A stretch of 64,000 nt of DNA from Vibrio pacinii DSM 19139 (GTDB taxonomy: Bacteria; Pseudomonadota; Gammaproteobacteria; Enterobacterales; Vibrionaceae), in the NCBI RefSeq assembly GCF_000711795.1, contig NZ_KL543978.1:1-64000 (forward strand), given 5' to 3'. The position numbers and the translations under genes are program-made. Of the stretch, positions 44,409 to 53,218 are shown piece by piece (within the stretch, counting starts at the first letter, position 1; every line of letters starts with the position of its first letter). The notes beneath the pieces were generated by a model, which had not been told where the DNA came from, did no database searches, and saw only the letters and a program-made list of their open reading frames with translations.

Positions 44409-44742
44409 CAGACCGAGACATTCCCTTCACTGCAGTGGCTGTAATTAGATTTTGGACAACAGTCAATGTGTTCAATCGTGCGAACACGACCACTGCGGAC
44501 CACAAAAGTATCTTGAATATTAAAAACGATTACAAAAAGATAAAAATATTTATCATTGCTAAGTTTTAAATTTGAACAAGTTGCTTTGAAAGCAAACACT
44601 TTAATTATCCAATTGATTTATAAAGAGTATTAACATTATTTTATTTCTTATCCGCACCTGATGAAATGAAACTAGTGGCATATATGTTATAAGGCTTATT
44701 TCTTAGAAGCGTCTATTTTGAAACTGTAAATTGGAGAATAAC
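44409..44742. other. 334-bp AT-rich region between cytochrome c and the orphan gene
   Basis: The right 230 bp is strongly AT-rich. On the minus strand, 44401-44503 encodes a 34-residue Cys-rich peptide from a GTG (RTIEHIDCCPKSNYSHC) with no good ribosome binding site; it may be a gene remnant. The promoter of the gene at 44743 must lie here. Confidence 0.4.
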
Positions 44743-45465
44743 ATGTGTCATGGTCCTAGTTTAGAAAGTGCGATTCAGAAAAGTGAAGAGGCGAAGAAAG
44801 CGGTAAATGAAGCGGTAGCTAAAGCACAAGCGGCTTTAAAAAATACCGAAGAAACGGCCAAGGAGTATATTCAAAGCCATACAAAAGGCATTTTAGAAGT
44901 TGAGTCTGTGAATAATCAATCTTACTCAAAGTTTTCAGATGAATTTAACTTAGATGCACTTGATGATGTGGTTGATGGTATTGTGAAAGTCGCACAAGAT
45001 TACCTGACCTCTGATGAAGATCCGACAAAAGCGGCGGGTATGGCTGCAGACATTGGCTCAGTCATTAAGTCTACGCTTGCCCTAGCTGCCACAAGCTCCA
45101 GTACCACTGAAAAACTTCAAGTGGTATTCAACCATATTGTAACTGACGATAAAAACTATGCGGTTTACTACGCTTGCAACTCTATGACTGTGAATGCAGA
45201 AAATGCGTGGGGTAATAAAGAGATAACTGTCGTATCCAATATGTACATGTTTGCTGAAGTAGAGCCTAATCCGGAGGTTACTTACGCAAAGATCCTACAA
45301 GAAGATCTGGATGCCTTGGATAAGGTGAATAAGCAGTATGACGATGCGATCGTTTCTGCTAACTGTGAAGCTGAACTCGATGCATTAACATTTCGCCAAA
45401 ACAAGATAAGTATACTGAAAGAAAAAATTGAGAAAGACCTTCACGATCTTGGCACTCCTGCATAA
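44743..45465 (+). CDS. Orphan protein of unknown function (240 aa), helical with a central beta-rich part
   Basis: Not recognised. From ATG 44743 (GGAG upstream; the frame is open to a TTG at 44731) it has 240 residues, no signal peptide and no clear membrane helix. Residues about 5-50 form an Ala/Lys/Glu-rich helix able to coil. Residues about 90-125 are a helical, moderately hydrophobic stretch. Residues about 125-170 look beta-rich (YAVYYACNSMTVNAENAWG, then ITVVSNMYMFAEV). A second long helix covers about 175-235. The order helix, hydrophobic segment, beta part, helix is loosely like alpha-pore-forming toxins, but I have no motif to support that. The AT-rich upstream region and the lack of partners suggest an accessory gene. 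Confidence 0.75.
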   Translation: MCHGPSLESAIQKSEEAKKAVNEAVAKAQAALKNTEETAKEYIQSHTKGILEVESVNNQSYSKFSDEFNLDALDDVVDGIVKVAQDYLTSDEDPTKAAGMAADIGSVIKSTLALAATSSSTTEKLQVVFNHIVTDDKNYAVYYACNSMTVNAENAWGNKEITVVSNMYMFAEVEPNPEVTYAKILQEDLDALDKVNKQYDDAIVSANCEAELDALTFRQNKISILKEKIEKDLHDLGTPA

Positions 45466-45551
45466 CACCCAATTTAAATTTGGATTTTGGTAGAGCGCGC
45501 AATTTCTTCGTTTATTGCGTTATTACAACACAGATCCTCATCTGCCAATAA

Positions 45552-45580
45552 AAAGAGCTGACATTCTCAGCTCTTTTTGT
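45552..45580. terminator. Bidirectional terminator between the orphan gene and ppiC
   Basis: AAAAAGAGCTGA and TCAGCTCTTTTT pair perfectly around CATTC, with U tracts on both strands. Confidence 0.92.
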
Positions 45581-45582
45581 GT

Positions 45583-45861
45583 TTATGTTCTGTACAGCAC
45601 TTTCACCACATGCCAGCCAAATTTGGTTTTGACTAGGTGTGGTACTAGCGTTTCGCCCGAGAAACAAACCTTGTCAAATTGAGGCACCATTTGACCGCGA
45701 CGAAACTCGCCCAAATCGCCTCCGCGCTTGCCAGATGGACAAGTGGAGTACTTTTTCGCCAACGTTTGAAACTTAGCGCCTTTTTTAAGCTGCTTGATGA
45801 TGTCTTCAGCCTGCTCTTTATGTTTAACCAATATGTGCAGTGCTGCTGCTGTGTTCGCCAT
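45583..45861 (-). CDS. ppiC: Parvulin-type peptidyl-prolyl isomerase C
   Basis: A small cytoplasmic foldase of 92 residues, as in E. coli (93), which isomerises X-Pro bonds. The rotamase fold contains AALHILVKHKEQAEDII, the block SGKRGGDLGEFRRGQMVPQF with active-site residues, and the C-terminal KTKFGWHVVKV. I start it at ATG 45861 (MANTAAALHILV, GAGAAA upstream); the upstream open frame to 46002 is not conserved in the family. Confidence 0.93.
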   Translation of the reverse strand: MANTAAALHILVKHKEQAEDIIKQLKKGAKFQTLAKKYSTCPSGKRGGDLGEFRRGQMVPQFDKVCFSGETLVPHLVKTKFGWHVVKVLYRT

Positions 45862-46042
45862 AATTTTTCTCAGTAAAACTTCTAACGGCGCGAATTGTAC
45901 CCGATTCATCGGCATTTGTTCACTCAAACCGTACGATGATTGCACTGTTTTGCCTTTGTTCCTGACAGTTGGCAACAATTTTGATATTACTCCATTGATC
46001 ATCGACCCAAATCCGTTACCATTTAACTAACTAAGCGGAAAA

Positions 46043-46993
46043 ATGAGCACCTCAATGGCTAAAACAGTAAGTAAGGCAAACCAATCTCAAGGCATGCTGA
46101 TGTTTACTTTAACCAACAGTAAACAACTTTTTGCAATTGGTACGTTAAAAGTACGAGAGATCGTACCCTATCAGCCTACAACGCAAATTCCGTACTCTCA
46201 CCACCACGTGATTGGCACTGTAACGATCCGCAACAAAACCATTCCGGTGATCAATATGCCTGCGGCAATTGGCTTTCGTCCAATTCAACCAGAGGAATAC
46301 AGCTCTTGTTACCTGATCGTCACCGATTGTTTGCGAACGATTGTGGCCTTTATGGTTCGTTCTATCGAAAAAATCATCGACTGTGATTGGAAAACCATTG
46401 AATCGGCGCCTAAAACGGCGGGTAATGATGTGTTCGTTACTGGCATAACCCGCTATAATAACCAGATAGTTCAGATGCTTGATGTTGAGTTGTTACTATC
46501 CAAAATTTATCCTCAATATGAATCAACCAACATTCCAATGTTGACCGATATTGAGCGCGAGCGCCTAAAAGCACTACGAATTCTCCTTGTTGATGATTCT
46601 TCTATCGCTCGTAAACAACTCGCGGATGCACTCGACAGCATTAACATTTCCTACCAAATTTGTAATAACGGTCTTGATGCCTTAACCCTGATGCGACAAT
46701 GTGCGGCACAAGGACAAGCGATCGATTTATTGGTGAGTGATATTGAAATGCCAGGTCTAGATGGCTATGAATTGGCATTCGAAACACAAAATGAGCGTGA
46801 ATTGAGCAATAGTTACGTAATATTGCATACGTCATTATCAAGTGAAATTTGTGTCGAACGCGCCCAACAAGTAGGTGCTCATGAAGCACTAGAGAAATTT
46901 AACGCCGCCGATTTAATTCAGGCGATGTTGCGCGGCGCCAGTAAATTAGAGCAAGGAAATGTAAGACCCGAAGTGGTCACTGACGAAGGCTAA
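46043..46993 (+). CDS. cheV: CheV-type chemotaxis coupling protein (CheW-REC)
   Basis: A protein of 316 residues with an N-terminal CheW-like domain (about 15-160), which couples receptors to CheA, and a C-terminal receiver domain (about 178-300). The receiver has the acidic pair in ILLVDDSSIARKQL and the phosphoacceptor Asp in LLVSDIEMPGLDGYEL. Phosphorylation of CheV is thought to tune receptor sensitivity. Vibrio genomes carry several cheV copies; this one is away from the flagellar cluster. It is transcribed alone, divergent from ppiC. Confidence 0.93.
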   Translation: MSTSMAKTVSKANQSQGMLMFTLTNSKQLFAIGTLKVREIVPYQPTTQIPYSHHHVIGTVTIRNKTIPVINMPAAIGFRPIQPEEYSSCYLIVTDCLRTIVAFMVRSIEKIIDCDWKTIESAPKTAGNDVFVTGITRYNNQIVQMLDVELLLSKIYPQYESTNIPMLTDIERERLKALRILLVDDSSIARKQLADALDSINISYQICNNGLDALTLMRQCAAQGQAIDLLVSDIEMPGLDGYELAFETQNERELSNSYVILHTSLSSEICVERAQQVGAHEALEKFNAADLIQAMLRGASKLEQGNVRPEVVTDEG

Positions 46994-47167
46994 ATAAAAG
47001 CCACGCATAAGTTTGCTCAACGAATTGACTGGTTCTACGCTTTAAATGTGCAATTGAACAAAGTCTAGGTAAATTGATAAAAGCAAACTAACTTTAAATC
47101 AAACATCTATGCGCAAAATCGGGTAATCTTAGCTCATAGTATGTCTCTTATAGAATGTTCATAGGAA

Positions 47168-48181
47168 ATGACAGACGATTTTAAAAAGTCGACAGCGAAT
47201 TTACGAAAAGCTGTCCCACTGATGATGAAAAATCACGTAGCGGCTACGCCAGCAAACTATGCCCTTTGGTATACCTACGTAGATAATGCGATTCCCCAGT
47301 TAAATAGGGATCTAGATGACGTCATTGACAACTATGGCATTTGCCCACCAGCGGCTGGCCAACAGTTGTATCAAAACTATGTTGCATGTCGCACTGAAAC
47401 AGACATGCGTGACCTGCGAGCCAACATAGAGATATTGGTCAATGAAGTCTCCAACTCTATGGTAGACACTCTTTCTGATACCTCCCAGTTCTCGCAACTG
47501 ATTGACAAAAGTTTTGTTGATTTGGCTCGTGTTGAAAATGAAGCCATGTCGATGGAAGAGGTCATGAAGGTTATCCGCCAGTTAGTCTCGGAATCAACTG
47601 AAATTCGCCACTCTACGCGCTTTCTAAACAATCAGCTCGAAAACGCAGCTAAAGAGATTAATCATCTCAAAACCCAATTAGCCGTTGTTCAACAAGACGC
47701 CTTATTTGATGCCCTAACTAGCTTATACAATCGTCGAGCTTTTGATAGCGACATCAACACGCTATGCCGCGCCGAACAAAAAATGTCTTTGGTACTGGCT
47801 GATATTGACCATTTTAAAACCTTTAATGATACCTATGGTCACCTATTTGGTGATACGGTAATCAAAGGCATAGCAAGACGTCTGCAGTTAAGTTGTCGCG
47901 ATGGCATCCATGCCTATCGTTTTGGCGGTGAAGAATTTGCTCTTATCGTTCCGAATAAATCTTTGCGTATTGCAAGACAATATGGTGAAACTTTACGTCG
48001 CTCAGTAGAAAAACTATCGGTCAAAGATCGCCGAACGTCTGAGCAAGTAGGCAATATCACTATCTCTTTGGGTGTCGCTGAGCTTGAGCCTGGCGAGTCG
48101 GCAGAATCTTTGATTGAGCGCGCTGACAAATACCTTTATGAAGCAAAACAACTTGGCCGCAACCGAGTCATGCCGATTTAA
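47168..48181 (+). CDS. Cytosolic GGDEF protein (probable diguanylate cyclase)
   Basis: A protein of 337 residues without membrane helices. The N-terminal half (about 1-165) is helical and includes KNHVAATPANYALWYTYVDN, a block found in a group of proteobacterial cyclases; its ligand is unknown. The C-terminal GGDEF domain has DALTSLYNRRAF and active site YRFGGEEFALIV. The inhibitory-site position reads RDGI rather than RxxD, so product inhibition may be lost. AGGAA lies very close to ATG 47168. Confidence 0.9.
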   Translation: MTDDFKKSTANLRKAVPLMMKNHVAATPANYALWYTYVDNAIPQLNRDLDDVIDNYGICPPAAGQQLYQNYVACRTETDMRDLRANIEILVNEVSNSMVDTLSDTSQFSQLIDKSFVDLARVENEAMSMEEVMKVIRQLVSESTEIRHSTRFLNNQLENAAKEINHLKTQLAVVQQDALFDALTSLYNRRAFDSDINTLCRAEQKMSLVLADIDHFKTFNDTYGHLFGDTVIKGIARRLQLSCRDGIHAYRFGGEEFALIVPNKSLRIARQYGETLRRSVEKLSVKDRRTSEQVGNITISLGVAELEPGESAESLIERADKYLYEAKQLGRNRVMPI

Positions 48182-48193
48182 GTCATCGCTCAA

Positions 48194-48231
48194 ATCATAA
48201 AGCTCCAATGCAATGATTGGAGCTTTATGAT
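48194..48231. terminator. Bidirectional terminator between the GGDEF and DHH genes
   Basis: A perfect 16-bp stem (48194-48209 with 48216-48231) surrounds GCAATG. It contains AAAGCTCCAAT and ATTGGAGCTTT and separates convergent genes. Confidence 0.88.
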
Positions 48232-48236
48232 TTAGC

Positions 48237-49169
48237 TTAACCGTCACGTGTTATCGTTTCAATCAGCTCTTTCTGAACTTGTTGCGCTTTGTCATTATCA
48301 ATTTGACAGGTTCCCGCCGCTTTATGACCACCCCCACCGTATTTCAACATCAACTCTCCGACATTGGTTTTAGAGCTGCGATCAAATATTGATTTCCCGG
48401 TAGCAAAAACCGTGTTTTGTTTTTGAAAGCCCCACATTTTATGGATTGAGATATTGCACTGCGGATAGAGCGCATAAATCATAAAGCGGTTACCCGCATA
48501 GATCACCTCTTCTCCCGTTAAGTCGAGAAATACGAGGTTGTCGTATACTGTGGCACAACGCTGAATTTGCTGCTTAAACAAGTTTTCATGTTCACGATAC
48601 AGATCAATACGCTCACGCACATCTGGTAAATCGAGTATTTGGTCGATCGAATGGTGTTTACAATACTCGATAAGATCCATCATTAAGTTGTAGTTTGAAA
48701 TGCGAAACTCTCTAAATCGCCCTAAGCCAGTGCGAGCATCCATTAAAAAGTTGAGTAGGTTCCATCCGGTTGAATCAAGCACTTCATCACGACTAAATTG
48801 CGCCGAATCCCCTTTGTCTACCGCTTTCATCATCTCTAACCATTGAGATGGAAAAGTGCTCTCTCCGCCATAATGTTCCCATACCACACGAGCCGCAGAA
48901 GGTGCATCAGGGTCGATAATGTGATTGGCACGCTTGTCTTGGTTACGGATAACCTCTGACAAGTGATGATCAAAGACAAGGTGCGCGTGTTCTACGTAAG
49001 GCAAGTTGGTTATGATGTCATTAGACGTAATATCTATCACACCATCTTGCATATCTTTAGGGTGTACAAATTTGATATCGTCAATAAGGTCTAGTTGCTT
49101 CAACAGTACAGCACACACTAAACCATCAAAGTCACTTCGGGTGACGAGTCGATGTTTTTGATCCGACAT
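48237..49169 (-). CDS. DHH/DHHA1-family phosphoesterase
   Basis: A metal-dependent phosphoesterase of 310 residues. The DHH domain has HRLVTRSDFDGLVCAV (first Asp pair) and HLVFDHHLSE, the DHH motif that binds Mn. The C-terminal DHHA1 domain ends with LKYGGGGHKAAGTCQI, the substrate-binding glycine motif. Members degrade nano-RNA, cyclic dinucleotides or exopolyphosphate; this one is often labelled exopolyphosphatase-like, without proof. ATG 49169 has AGGAAG 5 nt upstream, better than GTG 49175. Confidence 0.88.
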   Translation of the reverse strand: MSDQKHRLVTRSDFDGLVCAVLLKQLDLIDDIKFVHPKDMQDGVIDITSNDIITNLPYVEHAHLVFDHHLSEVIRNQDKRANHIIDPDAPSAARVVWEHYGGESTFPSQWLEMMKAVDKGDSAQFSRDEVLDSTGWNLLNFLMDARTGLGRFREFRISNYNLMMDLIEYCKHHSIDQILDLPDVRERIDLYREHENLFKQQIQRCATVYDNLVFLDLTGEEVIYAGNRFMIYALYPQCNISIHKMWGFQKQNTVFATGKSIFDRSSKTNVGELMLKYGGGGHKAAGTCQIDNDKAQQVQKELIETITRDG

Positions 49170-49397
49170 TGGCACTTCCTATGCTTGAGCTTGTTATTAA
49201 TACGGCGATAAACCGAGTTAGCGAAAACTGTGAACAAAACGACAATGACAATATCGCTTTGACATATAACTCATTTAATTTTAGACAGCGCTAATGTTTT
49301 AACCAGTTTAAGGCAAAGAAATTATTCGATTATTGCCCATTTCATATTCAACTGAGTAAAACCATCAACTAACAGGGCATGAATTGAAGTCTTGGTA

Positions 49398-50222
49398 TCA
49401 GTTCTCTGGGTCGATACGCCGATTAAGATCCGTTAAGTGCCAGTTAAGCTGCTTTAGATATGTCACACAAACCTGAGTGTCTACTTCTGCGGGCGTATTT
49501 TCAACGGCCCGTTCGATCTGTGTCAGTGAGTGTTGTATCGGTTTATCGAAGCTCAATATTTTTAGACGTTTTAACGCCTGACGAGCAATCTGATATGGCT
49601 GGGCTCTGACCTCGGTCAACGGCCGTTTAAATACACATGCAACGACGCCCTCTAAATAGACCCGGTACGTCGTCAGCTCGTCAAGCAATAGAAACCCGTG
49701 CGCTCTTGCGCCATCATGAGGATAAGGCACCGAAAAGTGATGCGACAGTTGATTCGTTATCGAGATATTGAGCTCTAACGTATGACATTGATGCCGCATC
49801 GCATTCAACAAACCTTGCTCGGGCATTAGCGTTTCTACTTGGAAAATACGCTGAAGGTGATAATCGTTTGAGAGCAAAGTGAGCGTGAGTTTTTGCTGGT
49901 GCAGTGAAGTAAGACTCTGTTTTAGTTTACTCGCGGCATTGGCAAGATTCTCAATGGTATTTTGCGATTGATCCTCAAGGAGAATGCGATATGACTCAAT
50001 AACGCTCAACGGCAGTAACTGTTGTAAATAATCTCGCATCGCCATCGCTTCAGAGACTAGTTGCCCTTGCGTGACTCCCCCACAAAAAATAATGGCTGTC
50101 GTCTTGCTATTAAGTGACATCATCTGCTTAGCGAGCGCCTCAACCCGAGAGCGACCTTCAACAGTCAACTGGTCTGAGACTAATCGTTTGCCGAGTACCA
50201 ATACTACACTATTTATATTCAT
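49398..50222 (-). CDS. DUF218/YdcF-like protein
   Basis: A protein of 274 residues. The N-terminal 160 residues have the DUF218 (YdcF) pattern: VVLVLGKRLVSD, FCGGVTQGQLVSEA and LLEDQSQNTIENLANA, where the Glu/Asp-Ser-Asn segment is characteristic. The C-terminal 110 residues are helical and not assigned. There is no signal peptide or membrane helix, so it is cytosolic, like YdcF, which binds S-adenosylmethionine in crystal work I recall. Function is unknown. It is divergent from the serine deaminase gene. Confidence 0.8.
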   Translation of the reverse strand: MNINSVVLVLGKRLVSDQLTVEGRSRVEALAKQMMSLNSKTTAIIFCGGVTQGQLVSEAMAMRDYLQQLLPLSVIESYRILLEDQSQNTIENLANAASKLKQSLTSLHQQKLTLTLLSNDYHLQRIFQVETLMPEQGLLNAMRHQCHTLELNISITNQLSHHFSVPYPHDGARAHGFLLLDELTTYRVYLEGVVACVFKRPLTEVRAQPYQIARQALKRLKILSFDKPIQHSLTQIERAVENTPAEVDTQVCVTYLKQLNWHLTDLNRRIDPEN

Positions 50223-50398
50223 TAATTATCCATGTCTCAATTATTCCTACTGAGTAACGGAGAAACTGTACAAGCATCGACTTTACCGTTAGCTTAAGCT
50301 CGGTTAACATTTTGTTAAATGCAGCGATTCATTACCCGTGGCGCTGCGATCCCCTACAAGAGCCTCAACCAAAGGCCACGACAACAGGAAGTAAGTTT

Positions 50399-51769
50399 AT
50401 GCTGTCAATATTTGATATTTTCAAAGTGGGCGTTGGGCCTTCAAGTTCACATACTAATGGCCCAATGATCGCTGGCTACCATTTTACACGCTTGCTATCG
50501 CCAACGCTGCAACAAGTCCACCGAGTCCAAGTCGATTTGTATGGTTCGTTGTCACTGACAGGACGAGGCCACCATACCGACCGCGCTGTGATCCTCGGTT
50601 TACTTGGTAATACACCCGATACAATCAAAATGTCGAGTGCCAAGCAAGCCCTTGCAACAGCCATCGATGAACAACAACTTGTTTTAGCCGGTGAACATCA
50701 CATCGGCTTTCATTATGACGCTGATATCTTGTTCCATAAAGACAATTTGCCACTGCACGAAAATGGTATGACGATCACCGCCTACGACGACATCGGTGAG
50801 CAGCTTTGCTTTGAAACTTACTACTCCATTGGTGGTGGGTTTATTGCTACTGCTAAAGAGTTGACTGAAGGCACTGGCATCTCGCCTGTCGAGGTGCCTT
50901 ACCCATTTACCAATGCAGAACAAATGCTTGAGATGGCAGAGCAACATGGTTTTAGTCTTGGTGGCATGATATTACGCAACGAACAGCAGTTTCATGATGA
51001 TGAAACGATCACGCGAAAAACAGAGCAAATTTGGAAAGTGATGTCACTTTGTATGCAACGCGGATTTGACACAGAAGGCATACTTGAAGGCGGACTCAAT
51101 GTGACTCGCCGTGCACCAAATCTGCTCAAAAAGCTCGAAGCCAACGCCGCCGTTGAAAACGATCCGATGGAAATTTTAGATTGGATTAATTTGTTTGCTT
51201 TTGCCGTGAGCGAAGAGAACGCCGCTGGTGGTCAAGTTGTCACATCGCCAACCAATGGAGCCGCTGGTGTTATTCCGGCAGTTCTTATGTACTACCATCG
51301 ATTTATCAAAGAGTTAGATAACAAGCAGTTGAAAGACTTTTTGGCGGTGGCAGGAGCCATTGGAATTTTGTACAAAACCAACGCTTCTATTTCTGGCGCT
51401 GAAGTAGGCTGTCAGGGCGAAATAGGCGTCTCATCCTCAATGGCCGCCGCTGGGCTGACCGCGCTTCGTGGTGGCAGCAATGAACAGATCTGTATCGCTG
51501 CTGAAATCGCAATGGAGCACTCGCTTGGCATGACTTGCGATCCCATCGGAGGTCTGGTTCAAGTGCCGTGTATTGAGCGTAACGCAATGGGCGCAATGAA
51601 GGCCATCAACGCTTCAAGAATGGCGTTAAAACGTACCAGTAAGTGTTTAATCTCGTTAGATAAGGTGATTGAAACCATGTATCAAACGGGTAAAGACATG
51701 AATAAAAAATACCGTGAGACTTCACTTGGCGGGCTTGCCGTGATCCATATGGCACCACCTTGTGAATAA
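50399..51769 (+). CDS. sdaA: L-serine dehydratase (L-serine deaminase)
   Basis: An Fe-S enzyme of 456 residues that converts L-serine to pyruvate and ammonia; E. coli SdaA and SdaB have 454-455. The N-terminus MLSIFDIFKVGVGPSSSHTN is canonical. The C-terminal domain holds the 4Fe-4S Cys in GAEVGCQGEIGVSSSMAAAG, GMTCDPIGGLVQVPCIERNA and the last residues. ATG 50399 has AGGAAG upstream; the frame extends to 50312 without support. An sdaA or sdaB label is equally possible. The peptidase and peptide transporter next to it suggest a role in peptide and amino acid catabolism. Confidence 0.94.
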   Translation: MLSIFDIFKVGVGPSSSHTNGPMIAGYHFTRLLSPTLQQVHRVQVDLYGSLSLTGRGHHTDRAVILGLLGNTPDTIKMSSAKQALATAIDEQQLVLAGEHHIGFHYDADILFHKDNLPLHENGMTITAYDDIGEQLCFETYYSIGGGFIATAKELTEGTGISPVEVPYPFTNAEQMLEMAEQHGFSLGGMILRNEQQFHDDETITRKTEQIWKVMSLCMQRGFDTEGILEGGLNVTRRAPNLLKKLEANAAVENDPMEILDWINLFAFAVSEENAAGGQVVTSPTNGAAGVIPAVLMYYHRFIKELDNKQLKDFLAVAGAIGILYKTNASISGAEVGCQGEIGVSSSMAAAGLTALRGGSNEQICIAAEIAMEHSLGMTCDPIGGLVQVPCIERNAMGAMKAINASRMALKRTSKCLISLDKVIETMYQTGKDMNKKYRETSLGGLAVIHMAPPCE

Positions 51770-51773
51770 CAAA

Positions 51774-51800
51774 AAAGGCGTAGCTAACTGCTACGCCTTT
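51774..51800. terminator. Bidirectional terminator between the serine deaminase and carboxypeptidase genes
   Basis: AAAGGCGTAGC and GCTACGCCTTT pair perfectly around TAACT, between convergent genes. Confidence 0.88.
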
Positions 51801-51815
51801 CAATTATTACTTCAA

Positions 51816-52940
51816 TTAAACCTTATCGGCGATTGCGAGTGTCGCAGTCAGCACATCTTGACCAAACTTAACACTACGCTCAGGTGACCAACCATAAAGC
51901 GGATCCGGGTACTCATTGTTGTCTTTGAACGGCATTTCGACAGTGTAAGATAGGCATTTAAACTGCTCACCCACCCAGTTAGAACCAACGGTCAAATTTG
52001 CTTTACCCGGTTCGTCTTTGTCGTAGCCATGATGATCTTGAAATTCTGGGGTGGCAATTGAAAGCGCCTGTTTAAACGCATTTTCCAAGCTAGCTAAACG
52101 TTCATCGTATGAAGGAATACCTTCAGAGCCTGCGACAAAGTTGTATGGGATCGCCTCATCACCATGAATATCCAAAAACATATCTACGCCCGTTTCAAGC
52201 ATACGTTGACGCACCAAGAACACTTCAGGGCTTTTCTCCATTGAAGGGTTTTGCCACTCACGGTTAAGGTTGACTCCCTGCGCATTGCAACGTAAATGGC
52301 CTCGAATTGCACCATCCGGGTTCATATTCGGCACAACGTAAAGTACCGCTTTTTCAAGCAACGCACGTGCACTGGTGTCGTCGTGATCAAGCAGGCGCTG
52401 AATAAAACCTTCCATGAACCACTCAGCCATACTTTCGCCTGGGTGTTGACGGGCGATCATCCAGATTTTCTTCTTGCCTTGTTCCGGCTCGCCAAAGGTA
52501 AGCAACGACATGTCGTTGCCATCAAGAGTATGACCTAAGGTTTCGAGTTGACAGTGATGAGCACTTTGAGCCAAATGCAACAAGTCCAAATGACGATCGT
52601 AAGTATAAGGTGCGAAGTAAGCGAAATAGATAGAGTTACGCTCCGGGATCGCGGTAAAGGTGAGCGTATCGCCATCAAACTCAGCCGGAATTCGGAACCA
52701 CTCTTCTCTGTCATATGAAGCGACGACATCATAGCCTTTCCATCCATCAGGATAAGCAGAACCTTTAAGATCAAGCAGTGAAATGGTATGTGCTTGCTCT
52801 GCTTGCGTCTCTAACCGAAAGTGGAACCATTGATAAAACTCGGACTGGTTATCATTAGGAATTTTTAACTGGATGTTGTCTTTATCTTCAATACTAACAA
52901 CCTCAATGTTGCCGCTATCAAAGTTACTGAATATCTTCAT
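51816..52940 (-). CDS. M14-family zinc carboxypeptidase (cytosolic CCP-like)
   Basis: A peptidase of 374 residues without a signal peptide. The N-terminal 120 residues form the beta-rich domain seen in cytosolic carboxypeptidases. The zinc ligands are in IARQHPGESMAEWF (His, Glu) and FLDIHGDEA (His). The conserved NPDGAIRGHLRCNAQGVNLN is the substrate-binding segment, and the catalytic Glu lies in LSYTVEMPFK. I prefer ATG 52940 (MKIFSNFDSG); ATG 52961 is open in frame with little support. It would trim C-terminal residues from peptides in the cytosol. Confidence 0.9.
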   Translation of the reverse strand: MKIFSNFDSGNIEVVSIEDKDNIQLKIPNDNQSEFYQWFHFRLETQAEQAHTISLLDLKGSAYPDGWKGYDVVASYDREEWFRIPAEFDGDTLTFTAIPERNSIYFAYFAPYTYDRHLDLLHLAQSAHHCQLETLGHTLDGNDMSLLTFGEPEQGKKKIWMIARQHPGESMAEWFMEGFIQRLLDHDDTSARALLEKAVLYVVPNMNPDGAIRGHLRCNAQGVNLNREWQNPSMEKSPEVFLVRQRMLETGVDMFLDIHGDEAIPYNFVAGSEGIPSYDERLASLENAFKQALSIATPEFQDHHGYDKDEPGKANLTVGSNWVGEQFKCLSYTVEMPFKDNNEYPDPLYGWSPERSVKFGQDVLTATLAIADKV

Positions 52941-53218
52941 GTCGTTACATTCCTTATACATAATTGACTTCGATGCCCGAGGCTATCACAAAGCAAGGGC
53001 TAAAACATCGGGTTCAGTTTGCCATCGCCGCATAAATCGACCTTACTTATCCGACGCAAACGGTTTAGATCAAGGACATTGTAAAAAATTATGCGAAATT
53101 GAGAAAATATGGTGCATCAAGATGACTTTCTGCGATAATTATTTCAATTTATTACATACCAATAATGGCGACATTTGCAGACATTAATGCTAAGTCATTA
53201 TTATTAAGAGAGATTATT

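Noticed and set aside
45862..46002. 47-residue N-terminal extension of PpiC
   Set aside because: Parvulin C is about 93 residues, and the extension has no parvulin similarity. ATG 45861 has its own ribosome binding site.
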